From Marinobacterium weihaiense (lineage in GTDB: Bacteria; Pseudomonadota; Gammaproteobacteria; Pseudomonadales; Balneatricaceae): 64,000 bases of DNA. The notes under the pieces are model-generated. The model made no database searches, was not told the origin of the DNA, and saw only the letters and a list, made by a program, of their open reading frames with translations. Each line of letters starts with the position of its first letter. Within the stretch, counting starts at the first letter, position 1. A program made the translations under genes and the position numbers. This document shows positions 7,248 to 16,313 of this stretch, in pieces. The stretch is taken from the NCBI RefSeq assembly GCF_019061305.1, contig NZ_JAHQZT010000012.1, positions 1-64,000 on the forward strand, written 5' to 3'.

Positions 7248-9278
7248 TCAACGGATACCGGAATGGCGCAGCAGGGCGTCAACACTGGGCTCGCGGCCAC
7301 GGAAGGCGACAAACAGATCCATGGGATCGCCGGAGCCGCCCTGTTCCAGAATTTCCTGACGGAAGGCCAGACCGGTATCGGTATTGAAAATGCCTTCCTC
7401 CTCAAAACGGGAGAAGGCATCGGCAGACAGCACCTCGGCCCACTTATAACTGTAGTAACCGGCCGCATAGCCACCGGCAAAGATATGGCTGAAACCGTGC
7501 TGGAAGCGATTCTCCTTTGGTGGGCGGATCACCGCTACCTGTTCACGTACGCCATCCAAGAGTGCCTGGATCTCGGTTGTGCCCGGCTGATACTCGTGGT
7601 GCAGGCGGAAATCGAACAGCGAGAACTCCAGCTGACGCATCATCATCATGCCGGACTGGAAGTGCTTGGCCGCCAGCATCTTGTCCAGCAGCGCCTGCGG
7701 CAGGGGCTCACCGGTCTCGTGATAGCCAGAAATCAACGCCAGCGCTTCCGGCTCCCAGCACCAGTTTTCCATGAACTGACTCGGCAGCTCCACCGCATCC
7801 CAGGCCACACCGTTGATGCCGCTGATATCGGCCTCTTCCATCTGCGTCAGCATGTGATGCAGGCCGTGGCCGAATTCGTGGAACAGGGTGGTCACTTCAT
7901 CGTGGGTCAGCAGCGCCGACTCGCCCGGCAGGGGCGGGGTGAAGTTGCACACCAAGTAGGCCACCGGCAGCTGCAGCTCGGCGTCGCTCAGACGGCGACG
8001 CACCCGGCAGTCGTCCATCCAGGCCCCGCCACGCTTGCCGCTGCGGGCAAAGGGGTCGAGGTAGCAATAGGCAAAAGGCTCGCCGTTGCGCTTGAGCGCG
8101 AACAGCCGTGCATCCCCGTGCCAGCTGTCAAAATCCTGCTGCTCTTCCACCTCCAGGTCAAACAGGCGACCGGCGATGGTGAACATGCCGTCCAGCACCT
8201 TCGGCAGCGGGAAGTAGGGGCGCAGCTCCTGCTGCGAGATATCGAACTTGGCCTGCTTCAGCTTCTCGCCGTAGTAGGTCAGATCCCAGGCATTGAGCTG
8301 TTCGATGCCATCACGCTCACGGGCAAAGGCCTGCAGCTCGGCCAGCTCCTGCTCGGCGATCGGTCGGGTTTCCGTGGCCAGATCCTCGAGGAAGCTGACC
8401 ACCTGCTGCGGCGACTGGGCCATCTTGGTGGCCAGGGAGTAATCGGCATAGGTGTCGAAGCCCAGCAGCTGTGCCAGCTCATGACGCAGCGCCAGAATCT
8501 CGTTCATCACCGTGGAATTGTCCCATTCACCGGCCTTGGGGCCCTGATCGGAGGCGCGGGTGCTGAAGGCGCGGTACAGCTCCTCGCGCAGCTGACGGTT
8601 ATCGGCAAAGGCCATCACCGCATAGTAGGCCGGGAAGTCCAGGGTGATCACCCAACCCTCCAGCTCCTTGGCCCTGGCGGCTTCTTTGGCGGCGGCGACC
8701 GCGTGCTCCGGCAGACCGGAGAGCTCGGCCTCGTCGCTGATCTCTTTCCACCAGCCCTGAGTGGCATCAAGCACGTTCTCGGAGAATTTGGTGGTCAGCT
8801 CGGACAGGCGCTGCTGCAGCTCGGCATAGCGCTTCTGCTGAGCCTCCGGCAGAGCAATGCCGGACAGGCGGAAGTCGCGCAGGGCGTTATCCACCACCTT
8901 GCGCCGTGAAGGGCTGAGCTGCTGATATTCGGCGCTGTTGGCCAGCGACTCGAAGGCCTGGAACAGGCCCTGATGCTGGCCCAGTTCGGTCCAATACTCG
9001 GACAGTTTGGGCAGGCAGGCGTTGTACGCCTCGCGCCAGGCATCGGAGTTCATCACCGCGTTCAGATGGGAGACCGGCGACCAGGCCTGCGCCAGTTCGT
9101 CGTTGAGCTGCTCCAGCTCGGCCACCAGCGCCCAGCCACTGACCGAGGCATCGGCGGTCAGCGCGGCAATACGGGCGCGGTTGCGTGCCAGCAGCTCGTC
9201 GATGGCGGGCTCGGCATGTTCCGGCAGGATGCGGCTGAACGGGGGCAGCAGATGGCGTTCGAGCAGGGGGTTGGACAT
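7248..9278 (-). CDS. prlC: Oligopeptidase A (M3 metallopeptidase)
   Basis: 676 aa, full length for the family. The catalytic zinc motif is LFHEFGHGLHH, with H467, E468 and H471, and the expected downstream Glu lies in DISGINGVAWDAVELPSQFMENW. The N-terminus MSNPLLERHLLPPFSRILPEHAEPAI is typical. It is a cytoplasmic zinc endopeptidase that degrades signal peptides and oligopeptides after proteolysis by larger proteases. It is the first gene of the prlC-yheV-tag minus-strand operon and is divergent from the carbonic-anhydrase-like gene across 125 bp. Confidence 0.96.
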   Translation of the reverse strand: MSNPLLERHLLPPFSRILPEHAEPAIDELLARNRARIAALTADASVSGWALVAELEQLNDELAQAWSPVSHLNAVMNSDAWREAYNACLPKLSEYWTELGQHQGLFQAFESLANSAEYQQLSPSRRKVVDNALRDFRLSGIALPEAQQKRYAELQQRLSELTTKFSENVLDATQGWWKEISDEAELSGLPEHAVAAAKEAARAKELEGWVITLDFPAYYAVMAFADNRQLREELYRAFSTRASDQGPKAGEWDNSTVMNEILALRHELAQLLGFDTYADYSLATKMAQSPQQVVSFLEDLATETRPIAEQELAELQAFARERDGIEQLNAWDLTYYGEKLKQAKFDISQQELRPYFPLPKVLDGMFTIAGRLFDLEVEEQQDFDSWHGDARLFALKRNGEPFAYCYLDPFARSGKRGGAWMDDCRVRRRLSDAELQLPVAYLVCNFTPPLPGESALLTHDEVTTLFHEFGHGLHHMLTQMEEADISGINGVAWDAVELPSQFMENWCWEPEALALISGYHETGEPLPQALLDKMLAAKHFQSGMMMMRQLEFSLFDFRLHHEYQPGTTEIQALLDGVREQVAVIRPPKENRFQHGFSHIFAGGYAAGYYSYKWAEVLSADAFSRFEEEGIFNTDTGLAFRQEILEQGGSGDPMDLFVAFRGREPSVDALLRHSGIR

Positions 9279-9403
9279 GGGGTCTCTCCAATCGGGATCG
9301 GCATTATGGATCGCCTTCGGCCTCGGCAGGGCGAGGTCAAAGCCTTATTGAGTATACAATGGGGCCCAGCCAAGGTGATTTCAATCAGATTCAGGAGAGC
9401 CGC

Positions 9404-9943
9404 ATGAACGTAAGACCCTATCAGGGCATGACCCCGCAACTGGCCGACAGCGTATTCGTGGATCCCAGCGCCGTGGTACTGGGCGATGTGGAGATCGGCG
9501 AGCACAGCTCGGTCTGGCCGATGACGGTGATCCGCGGCGACATGCACCGCATCCGCATTGGCCGCTACTCCAGCATTCAGGACGGCTCCGTACTGCATAT
9601 CACCCATGCCGGTCCCTTCAACCCGGACGGTTTCCCGCTGATCATCGGCGACCATGTCACCGTAGGCCATCAGGCGATGCTGCACGGCTGCACGCTGGGC
9701 AGTCGCATTCTGGTCGGCATGGGCGCCATGATCATGGATGGCGCCGTGGTCGAGGACGAAGTGATTGTCGGCGCCGGTAGCCTGGTACCGCCGGGGAAAA
9801 CGTTGAAAAGCGGCTATCTCTATGTGGGCCGCCCGGCCAAGCCGCAGCGCGAGTTGACCGAGAAAGAGAAGGAATTTTTCACCTACACGGCCGAAAACTA
9901 CGCCCGACTGGCCAGCAAGCACGCCGCCGAAGACTGGGCCTGA
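9404..9943 (+). CDS. Gamma carbonic anhydrase family protein (YrdA type)
   Basis: 179 aa from ATG 9404, which follows CAGGAGAGCCGC; the open frame back to 9359 lacks a site. The sequence is a left-handed beta-helix of hexapeptide repeats (AVVLGDVEIGEHSSVWPMTVIRGD onward). It has the family His motifs LHITHAG (about 65-70) and VGHQAMLHGC (H89, H94), which bind zinc in gamma-class enzymes. It could hydrate CO2, but many YrdA-like proteins show little such activity, so the reaction is uncertain. A clear terminator follows. Confidence 0.88.
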   Translation: MNVRPYQGMTPQLADSVFVDPSAVVLGDVEIGEHSSVWPMTVIRGDMHRIRIGRYSSIQDGSVLHITHAGPFNPDGFPLIIGDHVTVGHQAMLHGCTLGSRILVGMGAMIMDGAVVEDEVIVGAGSLVPPGKTLKSGYLYVGRPAKPQRELTEKEKEFFTYTAENYARLASKHAAEDWA

Positions 9944-9989
9944 CCCGTCTCGGCCTCTCTCAGACAGGCCGCACCATTGCATGTTACAA

Positions 9990-10012
9990 CCGACCTCCGA
10001 GGTCGGTTTTTT
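9990..10012 (+). terminator. Rho-independent terminator after the gamma carbonic anhydrase gene
   Basis: CCGACCT / AGGTCGG stem with a 3-nt loop, followed by six T residues. It separates the gene from the Fur-controlled cluster downstream. Confidence 0.85.
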
Positions 10013-10035
10013 GGCGCGATCACACGAACATTATT

Positions 10036-10054
10036 GATAACGATTTGCATTTAG
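10036..10054. promoter_or_regulatory. Fur-box-like site before the imelysin operon
   Basis: GATAACGATTTGCATTTAG lies 41 bp upstream of the first imelysin gene, just after the terminator at 9990-10012. It matches 12 of 19 Fur consensus positions by eye, with the left half GATAACGAT well conserved. Imelysins are iron-regulated in several bacteria, which fits. Confidence 0.6.
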
Positions 10055-10094
10055 TTTAGTGTAGACAACAACCTAACTCAGCACGGGAGCTGTC

Positions 10095-11408
10095 ATGTCT
10101 CTTAAACGTCTTCTGCTGCCTGCCGCGGTTGCGGCAGCGGTCATGTCTCCGTTCACTCCGGTCAGCATCAGCCAGGCGGTTGCCGCACCTGAGGCCGTCA
10201 AGGCCCAGGTCGAGAGCGTGAACCGCCACTACGCCGACATCGCCGAAGCCGTTTTTGCCGACTCCCTGGCAGCTGCCAAGCAGCTGCAGGCCGCCATCGA
10301 CACCCTGATTGCCAACCCCACGGATGCCAATCTGAACGCCGCCCGCGAGGCCTGGAAAGCCGCACGCGTGCCTTATCAGCAGTCCGAAGTGTTCCGTTTC
10401 GGCAATGCCATCGTTGATGACTGGGAAGGCAAGGTCAACGCCTGGCCGCTGGATGAAGGCCTGATCGATTATGTTGATGCCAACCGCTACGGCAGCGAAT
10501 CCGATATCAACGCCTGGTACAGCGCCAACATTATCGCCAACCCGGCCTTGAACATCGGGGGCCAGCAGGTGGATGCCGCCACCATCGACAAAACCTTGCT
10601 GGCGGAAACTCTGCACGAGATCGACGGTGTCGAAGCCAACGTGGCCACCGGCTACCACGCTATCGAGTTCTTGCTCTGGGGCCAGGACCTGCACGGTACC
10701 AAGCCCGGCGCGGGCGAACGTCCGGCGACCGATTTCGATACCGACAACTGCACCGGCGGCAATTGCGACCGTCGTGCCGCCTACCTGAAAGCCGCCACCG
10801 ACCTGCTGGTCGATGATCTGGCCGAAATGGCCGCCCACTGGCAAGAGGGCGGTGATGCGCGCCAGCAGCTGGCGGCCAAGGGTGATCTGGGTGGTCTGGC
10901 CACGATTACCACCGGCATGGGCAGCCTGTCCTATGGCGAGCTGGGCGGCGAGCGCACCAAGCTGGGCCTGATGCTGCATGACCCGGAAGAGGAGCACGAC
11001 TGCTTCTCCGACAACACCCACTGGTCGCACTACTATGATGCCCTGGGTATCCGTAACGCCTACCTGGGCGAGTACAGCCGCATCGACGGCAGCACCCTCA
11101 AGGGCGCTTCCCTGTCGGCGCTGACCCGGGCGGCAAATCCCACGCTGGATCAGAAGATGCGTGACCACCTGGATGCCACTCAGGCGGCGGCCCAGGTGAT
11201 GGTGGATGCCGCTGCCCAGGGTGAAACCTTCGATGTATTGATCGCTGCCGGCAACACCGAAGGCAACGCCAAGGTACAGGCCTTTGTCGATGCCCTGACC
11301 GCTCAGACCCAGGTGCTCGAAGAAGTGATGACAACGCTGGGGATTGCGGATGTTGAGCTGGAAGGCTCCGATAGCCTGGATAACCCGTCAGCCGTGCTGG
11401 GTGGCTGA
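10095..11408 (+). CDS. Imelysin family protein (IrpA-like, first copy)
   Basis: 437 aa, starting at ATG 10095 behind CACGGGAGC. The signal peptide ends around VAA-PEA. The body is helical with the imelysin motif G186-Y-H188-A-I-E191 (GxHxxE) inside NVATGYHAIEFLLWGQD, plus AWKAARVPYQQSEVFRFG and SLSYGELGGERTKLGLMLHDPEEEHDCFSDNTHWSHYYDA-type segments typical of the long imelysin class. A CTGGNC pair near 218-223 could form a disulfide. Imelysins (old peptidase family M75) are periplasmic or surface iron-regulated proteins. Their exact role is unresolved, though the GxHxxE site is thought to bind a metal. It leads a five-gene operon. Confidence 0.9.
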   Translation: MSLKRLLLPAAVAAAVMSPFTPVSISQAVAAPEAVKAQVESVNRHYADIAEAVFADSLAAAKQLQAAIDTLIANPTDANLNAAREAWKAARVPYQQSEVFRFGNAIVDDWEGKVNAWPLDEGLIDYVDANRYGSESDINAWYSANIIANPALNIGGQQVDAATIDKTLLAETLHEIDGVEANVATGYHAIEFLLWGQDLHGTKPGAGERPATDFDTDNCTGGNCDRRAAYLKAATDLLVDDLAEMAAHWQEGGDARQQLAAKGDLGGLATITTGMGSLSYGELGGERTKLGLMLHDPEEEHDCFSDNTHWSHYYDALGIRNAYLGEYSRIDGSTLKGASLSALTRAANPTLDQKMRDHLDATQAAAQVMVDAAAQGETFDVLIAAGNTEGNAKVQAFVDALTAQTQVLEEVMTTLGIADVELEGSDSLDNPSAVLGG

Positions 11409-11416
11409 TCAGCACC

Positions 11417-12844
11417 ATGCACCACGCATTGTACGGCTGTCGGCGCCCTGGCCTGGGCTGGCTGATACTGTTGCTCGGTATCAGCCAGAGCCTGCCGATG
11501 GCCAGGGCTGACACGGACCGGGCCTCGCCCGGTCCGTCCGTTTCCGCCGCCGAGCGCAAGGCCTTCATGCGCGCCGAGCCCGATATGCCGTTCGAGCAGC
11601 GTATGACCTTTGTGCTGGGGCGCGCCATTTTCGAAAAGCTCTGGGTCTCCTCGCCCTCGTCCACCACCGCCAGCGATGGGCTGGGGCCGCTGTACAACGC
11701 CCGCGCCTGCTCTCGGTGCCATATCAATAATGGCCGCGGCCTGCCGCCGGACGAGCAGGGCAGTGCCAACCGCAACGGCATCCTGGTCCGGCTGGGCATT
11801 CCCGGCAAGGGCCATCAGACACCCTTGGGTGTCACGCCCGAGCCGACCTACGGCACCCAGCTGCAAACCTTTGCCGTGCCCGGCCTCAAGGCCGAAGGCA
11901 GCATCCGGCTGGAATACACATATCGCCTGGTTGAACTGGCCGGCGGTGAGTCAGTGGAACTGCGCCAACCGATCTATACCATCACCGATCCGGGCTACGG
12001 TCCCCTGCATCCGCAGACGCGACTCTCCCCTCGACTGGCCCCGGCGATGATCGGCCTGGGCTTGCTGGAGCTGATTCCGGCTGCCGATATTCTCGCCCGG
12101 GAAGACCCGGATGATGCCGACGACGACGGCATTTCGGGGCGGGCCAACCGGGTCTTTCATCCGGATCATGACCGACCACAGTTGGGACGTTTTGGCTGGA
12201 AAGCCGGACAGCCCGATTTGCGGCTGCAGAATGCCGGCGCTTTGAATACCGACATCGGTATTTCCAATCCCGACTACCCGGCGCCCGCCGGTGACTGCAC
12301 CGTGGCACAGCTCGACTGTCGGCAGGCCCCCAATGGCAATACTGAAGCTCAGGGCGGGCACGAAGCCTCAGCCGAGATGATGGCAGTATTGCTGTTCTAC
12401 ACTCAACATCTGGCGGTACCACCGCAGCGCCGCGCCGAACACCCCGAAGTGCAAGCCGGTGCGCAGCTGTTTACCGAGCTGGGCTGCAGCCGGTGTCATA
12501 CACCCACGCAACAAACCGGGCAGGCACCGGATCGACCGGCGCTGAGCAACCGGACGATCCACCCCTATACCGATCTGCTGCTGCACGACATGGGGGCTGC
12601 ACTGGCCGATCATCGACCCGAATTTGCCGCCAATGGCCGCGAATGGCGCACGCCACCCCTCTGGGGTCTGGGCCTGCACCGTACGGTCAGTGGCGAGCGC
12701 GCCCTGCTGCACGACGGCCGGGCCCGTACCCTCGCCGAGGCGATCCTCTGGCATGGCGGGGAAGCCGCCGATAGCCGCGAATACTTCCGCCAATTACCAT
12801 CGCAACAACGCGATCAACTGATCGCTTTTCTGGAGTCACTGTGA
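11417..12844 (+). CDS. Di-heme c-type oxidoreductase (DUF1111 / thiol oxidoreductase-like)
   Basis: 475 aa, beginning 8 bp after the imelysin stop. It has a signal peptide (LGWLILLLGISQSLPMARA). Two covalent heme sites are visible: C98-S-R-C-H102 and C357-S-R-C-H361. Between them lie SPRLAPAMIGLGLLELIP, DADDDGISGRANRV and GRFGWKAGQPDL, which are hallmarks of the COG3488 di-heme family. The C-terminal TPPLWGLGLHRTVSGERALLHDGRARTLAEAILWHGGEA resembles the active-site loop of MauG/peroxidase-type enzymes. It acts in the periplasm, and the substrate is unknown. This gene recurs between imelysin genes in other proteobacteria, so a joint role in iron handling is inferred. Confidence 0.88.
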   Translation: MHHALYGCRRPGLGWLILLLGISQSLPMARADTDRASPGPSVSAAERKAFMRAEPDMPFEQRMTFVLGRAIFEKLWVSSPSSTTASDGLGPLYNARACSRCHINNGRGLPPDEQGSANRNGILVRLGIPGKGHQTPLGVTPEPTYGTQLQTFAVPGLKAEGSIRLEYTYRLVELAGGESVELRQPIYTITDPGYGPLHPQTRLSPRLAPAMIGLGLLELIPAADILAREDPDDADDDGISGRANRVFHPDHDRPQLGRFGWKAGQPDLRLQNAGALNTDIGISNPDYPAPAGDCTVAQLDCRQAPNGNTEAQGGHEASAEMMAVLLFYTQHLAVPPQRRAEHPEVQAGAQLFTELGCSRCHTPTQQTGQAPDRPALSNRTIHPYTDLLLHDMGAALADHRPEFAANGREWRTPPLWGLGLHRTVSGERALLHDGRARTLAEAILWHGGEAADSREYFRQLPSQQRDQLIAFLESL

Positions 12845-13920
12845 TGCACACACCTGCCAAACGCATCTGGCCACTCTGGCTGGCCACCACCGGCCTGGTA
12901 CTGGCCGCCGGTCTGGCCCACGCCGACACCTCAATTCCAGACTGGCCCCGCTTCAATCAGCAGGCCGTTCAGCAGCATGTGCTGCCCCGCTACGCCGCTC
13001 TGGAACACTCCACGGCAACCCTGGAGCGCACCACCAGCGCCTTCTGCACCACCCCTTCCGCCGCCGCGCTGGAGCAGGCCCGTGCCGACTGGCATAACGC
13101 CATGCAGGCCTGGCAAGGCATTCAGCATGTGCAGTTCGGCCCGGTGCAGTTTTTGATGCGCAACTTCGGCCTGGAGTTCTGGCCCGATCGCAAGAACATC
13201 GGTGCGCGTCAGCTGCGTCAGGCACTGGCATCCGACCAGCCCTATGATGCCAAGTTCTTCCGCCAGGCCAGCGTCTCCATTCAGGGCTTCCCGGCACTGG
13301 AGCGACTGCTGTTCGCCGACAACGCACTCGAACAGTTGCAACAGGGCCGCAAGTGCGAGCTGAGTCAGGCCATCAGCGGCCATGTTGCCGCGGTCAGCCG
13401 TGCCATCCACCAGGAATGGCAGACACAGGCCGAGGCGGATTTCACCGCGTCACAGGAGGATGAGGTCGCCGCCGAGCTGGCCGTAGAACTCATGGCTTCG
13501 CTGGTGGAGCCGATCGAAGCGATCCGCGACAGTAAATTGCTCAAGCCCATGGGCAAGAGCGCCGAAGCCGCACGCTATAAACGGCTGGAAAGCCACCGCA
13601 GCAGCAGCTCGCTGGCCAATATCCGCAGCAATCTGGCCGCGCTCCAAGAGCTGTATCAGGGCAACCAGCCCAGTGTCGACAGCCTGCTCAGAGAGGCCGG
13701 TGCCGCAGCTCTGGCCGATGAGATCAGTGCCACCTTCAACCAGCTTCAGCAGCAGTTGAAGCAGGTGTCGACGCCGTTGAAAATCGCCATCACCCAGCCG
13801 GAGCAGCATGCTCGCCTGACCGAGGTGACCGCCCAACTCAAGCAGCTGAGCGAACAGCTGGACAACGCCATGGACGTACTGGGCATCCAACTGGGGTTCA
13901 ACAGCCGTGATGGAGACTAA
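12844..13920 (+). CDS. Imelysin family protein (second copy, GxHxxE histidine replaced)
   Basis: 358 aa, starting at ATG 12844, which overlaps the previous stop (TGATG). The signal peptide ends ...AAGLAHA. The family pattern includes WHNAMQAWQGIQHVQFGPV and the site region SIQGFPALERLLFADN. Here the expected GxHxxE reads G148-F-P150-A-L-E153, so the histidine is a proline. It resembles the shorter imelysin class that accompanies di-heme proteins. It is probably periplasmic and may pair with the first imelysin; loss of the His suggests a different or no metal site. It is translationally coupled on both sides. Confidence 0.86.
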   Translation: MHTPAKRIWPLWLATTGLVLAAGLAHADTSIPDWPRFNQQAVQQHVLPRYAALEHSTATLERTTSAFCTTPSAAALEQARADWHNAMQAWQGIQHVQFGPVQFLMRNFGLEFWPDRKNIGARQLRQALASDQPYDAKFFRQASVSIQGFPALERLLFADNALEQLQQGRKCELSQAISGHVAAVSRAIHQEWQTQAEADFTASQEDEVAAELAVELMASLVEPIEAIRDSKLLKPMGKSAEAARYKRLESHRSSSSLANIRSNLAALQELYQGNQPSVDSLLREAGAAALADEISATFNQLQQQLKQVSTPLKIAITQPEQHARLTEVTAQLKQLSEQLDNAMDVLGIQLGFNSRDGD

Positions 13921-15010
13921 TCGCCGCCGCTTTCTGGGCCTGATGGCCGCGAGCCTGCTGCTGCCGGCCAGCCGTGTGCTAGCGCACCATCACACCGGCG
14001 GGCTGCTGGTCAGTGCCGCCAGCGATCGCCGCCAGCACTGGCTGCTGGTCACCGATGGCGAAGGACAGACACAGCTGCGCTACCCCTTGCCGGAACGTGC
14101 CCACCACGTGGAACTGCACCCGCACAAGCCCTGGGCCGCCGCCGTGGCTCGCCGCCCGGGACGCTACATCGAGGTGGTGGATTACCAAAACGGCCGGCAG
14201 GTCAAACGCATCGATGCCGGCGAGGGCTATCACTTCTATGGCCATGCCCTGTTCACCCCGGATGGTCGCTGGCTGGTCAGCACCGAAAACGATATGGCCA
14301 GCAACCAGGGGCAGGTAGTGGTCCGTGATGTAAGCAACCACTTCGCTCCGGTAAGCCGCATGCCAAGCTATGGTGTAGGCCCTCACGAACTGTTGTTGAA
14401 TGGCTCCGAGGTCATTGTCGCCAATGGCGGCATCCTCACCCGCAACCGCGAAAAGCTCAACCTGGACAGCATGGAACCCTCTCTGGCTTATATCGACCTG
14501 GACTCCGGCAAGTTGCTGGAACAGGTCGGCATGAGCGCCGAAAACCACCAGCTCAGCATCCGTCACCTGGACCGCAACCCGGCCGGTACAGTGGCCATCG
14601 CCCTGCAATCCCAGGGCCCGGTCAGCGCCAACAAGCCGCTGGTGGCGCTGCACCGTCGCGGACAGCCACTGAAGCTGCTGCGTGCCCCCGAGCCGATTAA
14701 CAACCAGATGGAGCAATATGCCGGCAGCGCCCGTATCGACCGCTCCGGCAGAATCGCTGCCATCTCGGCGCCCCGTGGCAACTTGATCACCTTCTGGGAC
14801 CTTGAACAGGACCGCTTTATCAGCGCCATGCGCTGCCGTGACGGTTGCGGCCTCAGTGCCACCGAGGTGGCAGGGGAGTTTCTGGTCAGCTCCGGCATCG
14901 GCCATCTGTACCGCATGCGCCCCGAGGACAACCTGCGCGAGCGCCTGCCGCTGGACCCTATCGCCGCGCGCCTGGCCTGGGATAACCACCTGAGTATCAA
15001 AACCGCCTGA
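13910..15010 (+). CDS. Tat-exported DUF1513 beta-propeller protein
   Basis: 366 aa from ATG 13910, overlapping the upstream imelysin by 11 bp; an in-frame GTG lies one codon earlier. The N-terminus METNRRRFLGLMAASLLLPASRVLA is a twin-arginine signal. The rest shows repeated beta-blade patterns (HHVELHPHKPWAAAVARRPGRYIEVVDY, YGHALFTPDGRWLVSTEND, YGVGPHELLLNGSEVIVANGG, ARIDRSGRIAAISAPRGNLI), as in DUF1513 proteins, which regularly accompany imelysins. Tat export implies folding, and perhaps cofactor loading, in the cytoplasm. The function is not known; a binding or redox-scaffold role is speculation. Confidence 0.87.
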   Translation: METNRRRFLGLMAASLLLPASRVLAHHHTGGLLVSAASDRRQHWLLVTDGEGQTQLRYPLPERAHHVELHPHKPWAAAVARRPGRYIEVVDYQNGRQVKRIDAGEGYHFYGHALFTPDGRWLVSTENDMASNQGQVVVRDVSNHFAPVSRMPSYGVGPHELLLNGSEVIVANGGILTRNREKLNLDSMEPSLAYIDLDSGKLLEQVGMSAENHQLSIRHLDRNPAGTVAIALQSQGPVSANKPLVALHRRGQPLKLLRAPEPINNQMEQYAGSARIDRSGRIAAISAPRGNLITFWDLEQDRFISAMRCRDGCGLSATEVAGEFLVSSGIGHLYRMRPEDNLRERLPLDPIAARLAWDNHLSIKTA

Positions 15011-15031
15011 GCCAATGGACGCGTGATCGCT

Positions 15032-16144
15032 ATGACCACATGGAAAGTCACCGGGCCGGGCGCACTCATGCTCGCCCTGATACTGAGCTGGCCGGATACC
15101 GGCAACGCCTTTGATGCCAACGCCTATCGCCAGCCTCCCGAGCACTGGCCGGCGGCGCACACACATCCTGAAGCAGGGGAGGTGCCCGAACTGGCACCGC
15201 TGCCCACACTGCCCCCGGTGGCCTGGCACACCCCGGCCACCGAGGCACTGGGTCAGCAACTGTTTTTTGATCCGCGCCTGTCCGGGTCGGGCCAGCATGC
15301 CTGCGCCAGCTGCCACGACCCGGATCTGGGCTGGGCCGATGGCCGCCGCTTTGCTTTCGGTCACGACCGCCAGAGCGGTACCCGCAACAGCATGAGCCTT
15401 CTCAATGCCGCCTGGTTCGAGCAGCTGTTCTGGGACGGCCGCGCCCGGGGCTTGCTGGGCCAGGCCCTGCAGCCAATCACCAACCCGGTAGAGATGAACG
15501 CCGAACTGGATGAGGTGCTGGCGCGGCTCAACCGCAGTCCGGGCTATCGTCGCGCTTTCGGCGAGGCCTTTGGTCCCGGCCCCATCGATGCCGACCGTCT
15601 GGCCAAGGCGCTGGCCGCTTTCGAGCGCCGCATCCTGTCACGGCCCAACCGGCTGGATCGCTTCATCGGCGGCCAGTATCAACTGCTGAATGACCAGGAG
15701 ATTTTTGGCCTGCACCTGTACCGTACCAAGGCCGGTTGCCTGAACTGCCACAACGGCCCGCTGTACTCCGATGGTCGCTTTCATCATACCGGGCTGAGTT
15801 ATTACGGGCGTCAATATGAAGACACTGGCCGTGAACAGGCTACCGGTCGGGCAGAGGACCGTGGCAAGTTCCGCACCCCCAGCCTGCGCGATTTTCAGTA
15901 CACCGCCCCCTGGATGCATAACGGCTTTTTCCCCAGCCTGCGCGGTGTACTCAACATGTACAACGCCGGCATGATCGGCAACACCCGACTGCACCCGGAA
16001 CTGCCGCCGTTATCCCCCCTGATTCAGCCGCTGCACCTGAGCCGCACTGAACTGGATGCACTGGAAGCCTTTTTGGCGACCCTCAATCGTCGACCTGTGG
16101 CGATACGACCGCCCGAACCGCTGATGAGCTCCACAACGCCCTGA
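15032..16144 (+). CDS. Di-heme cytochrome c peroxidase / MauG-like protein
   Basis: 370 aa from ATG 15032; a GTG at 15023 is also in frame. A signal peptide (ALMLALILSWPDTGNA) precedes two heme c sites, C91-A-S-C-H95 and C236-L-N-C-H240. Family signatures are QQLFFDPRLSGSGQHACASCHDP, GTRNSMSLLNAAWFEQLFWDGRA, QPITNPVEMN, GKFRTPSLRDFQYTAPWMHNGFFPSLRGVLNMYN. Relatives reduce H2O2 with cytochrome c or, like MauG, carry out radical oxidation of a protein substrate. Sequence alone does not separate these. It is the last gene of the imelysin operon, starting 21 bp after the DUF1513 gene. Confidence 0.88.
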   Translation: MTTWKVTGPGALMLALILSWPDTGNAFDANAYRQPPEHWPAAHTHPEAGEVPELAPLPTLPPVAWHTPATEALGQQLFFDPRLSGSGQHACASCHDPDLGWADGRRFAFGHDRQSGTRNSMSLLNAAWFEQLFWDGRARGLLGQALQPITNPVEMNAELDEVLARLNRSPGYRRAFGEAFGPGPIDADRLAKALAAFERRILSRPNRLDRFIGGQYQLLNDQEIFGLHLYRTKAGCLNCHNGPLYSDGRFHHTGLSYYGRQYEDTGREQATGRAEDRGKFRTPSLRDFQYTAPWMHNGFFPSLRGVLNMYNAGMIGNTRLHPELPPLSPLIQPLHLSRTELDALEAFLATLNRRPVAIRPPEPLMSSTTP

Positions 16145-16187
16145 TCACAGCGACCCCAACCACACGCACGGATACGAACGCAACCCC

Positions 16188-16206
16188 GATAATGATAATG
16201 ATTTGC
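16188..16206. promoter_or_regulatory. Fur box upstream of the TonB-dependent receptor
   Basis: GATAATGATAATGATTTGC matches 16 of 19 Fur consensus positions by eye, with two perfect GATAAT hexamers and a third degenerate one. It sits in an AT-rich gap 107 bp before the receptor start. It is the strongest Fur site in the window. Confidence 0.85.
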
Positions 16207-16313
16207 GTAAGCAATTAGTTTATTATCCATTATCCTGCGGATGGCGATTCACCTGCATCTCGCCGATGCCCGGTCGTCTCTCAAGCTTTCACTGACGCAC
16301 GCCAGGGGACTCT

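Noticed and set aside
7263-8909. 548-codon plus-strand open frame
   Set aside because: Antisense to prlC, which has intact active-site motifs.
14104-14117. CACGTGGAAC inside the DUF1513 gene as a further parS
   Set aside because: Only the right half matches; the left half has several mismatches.
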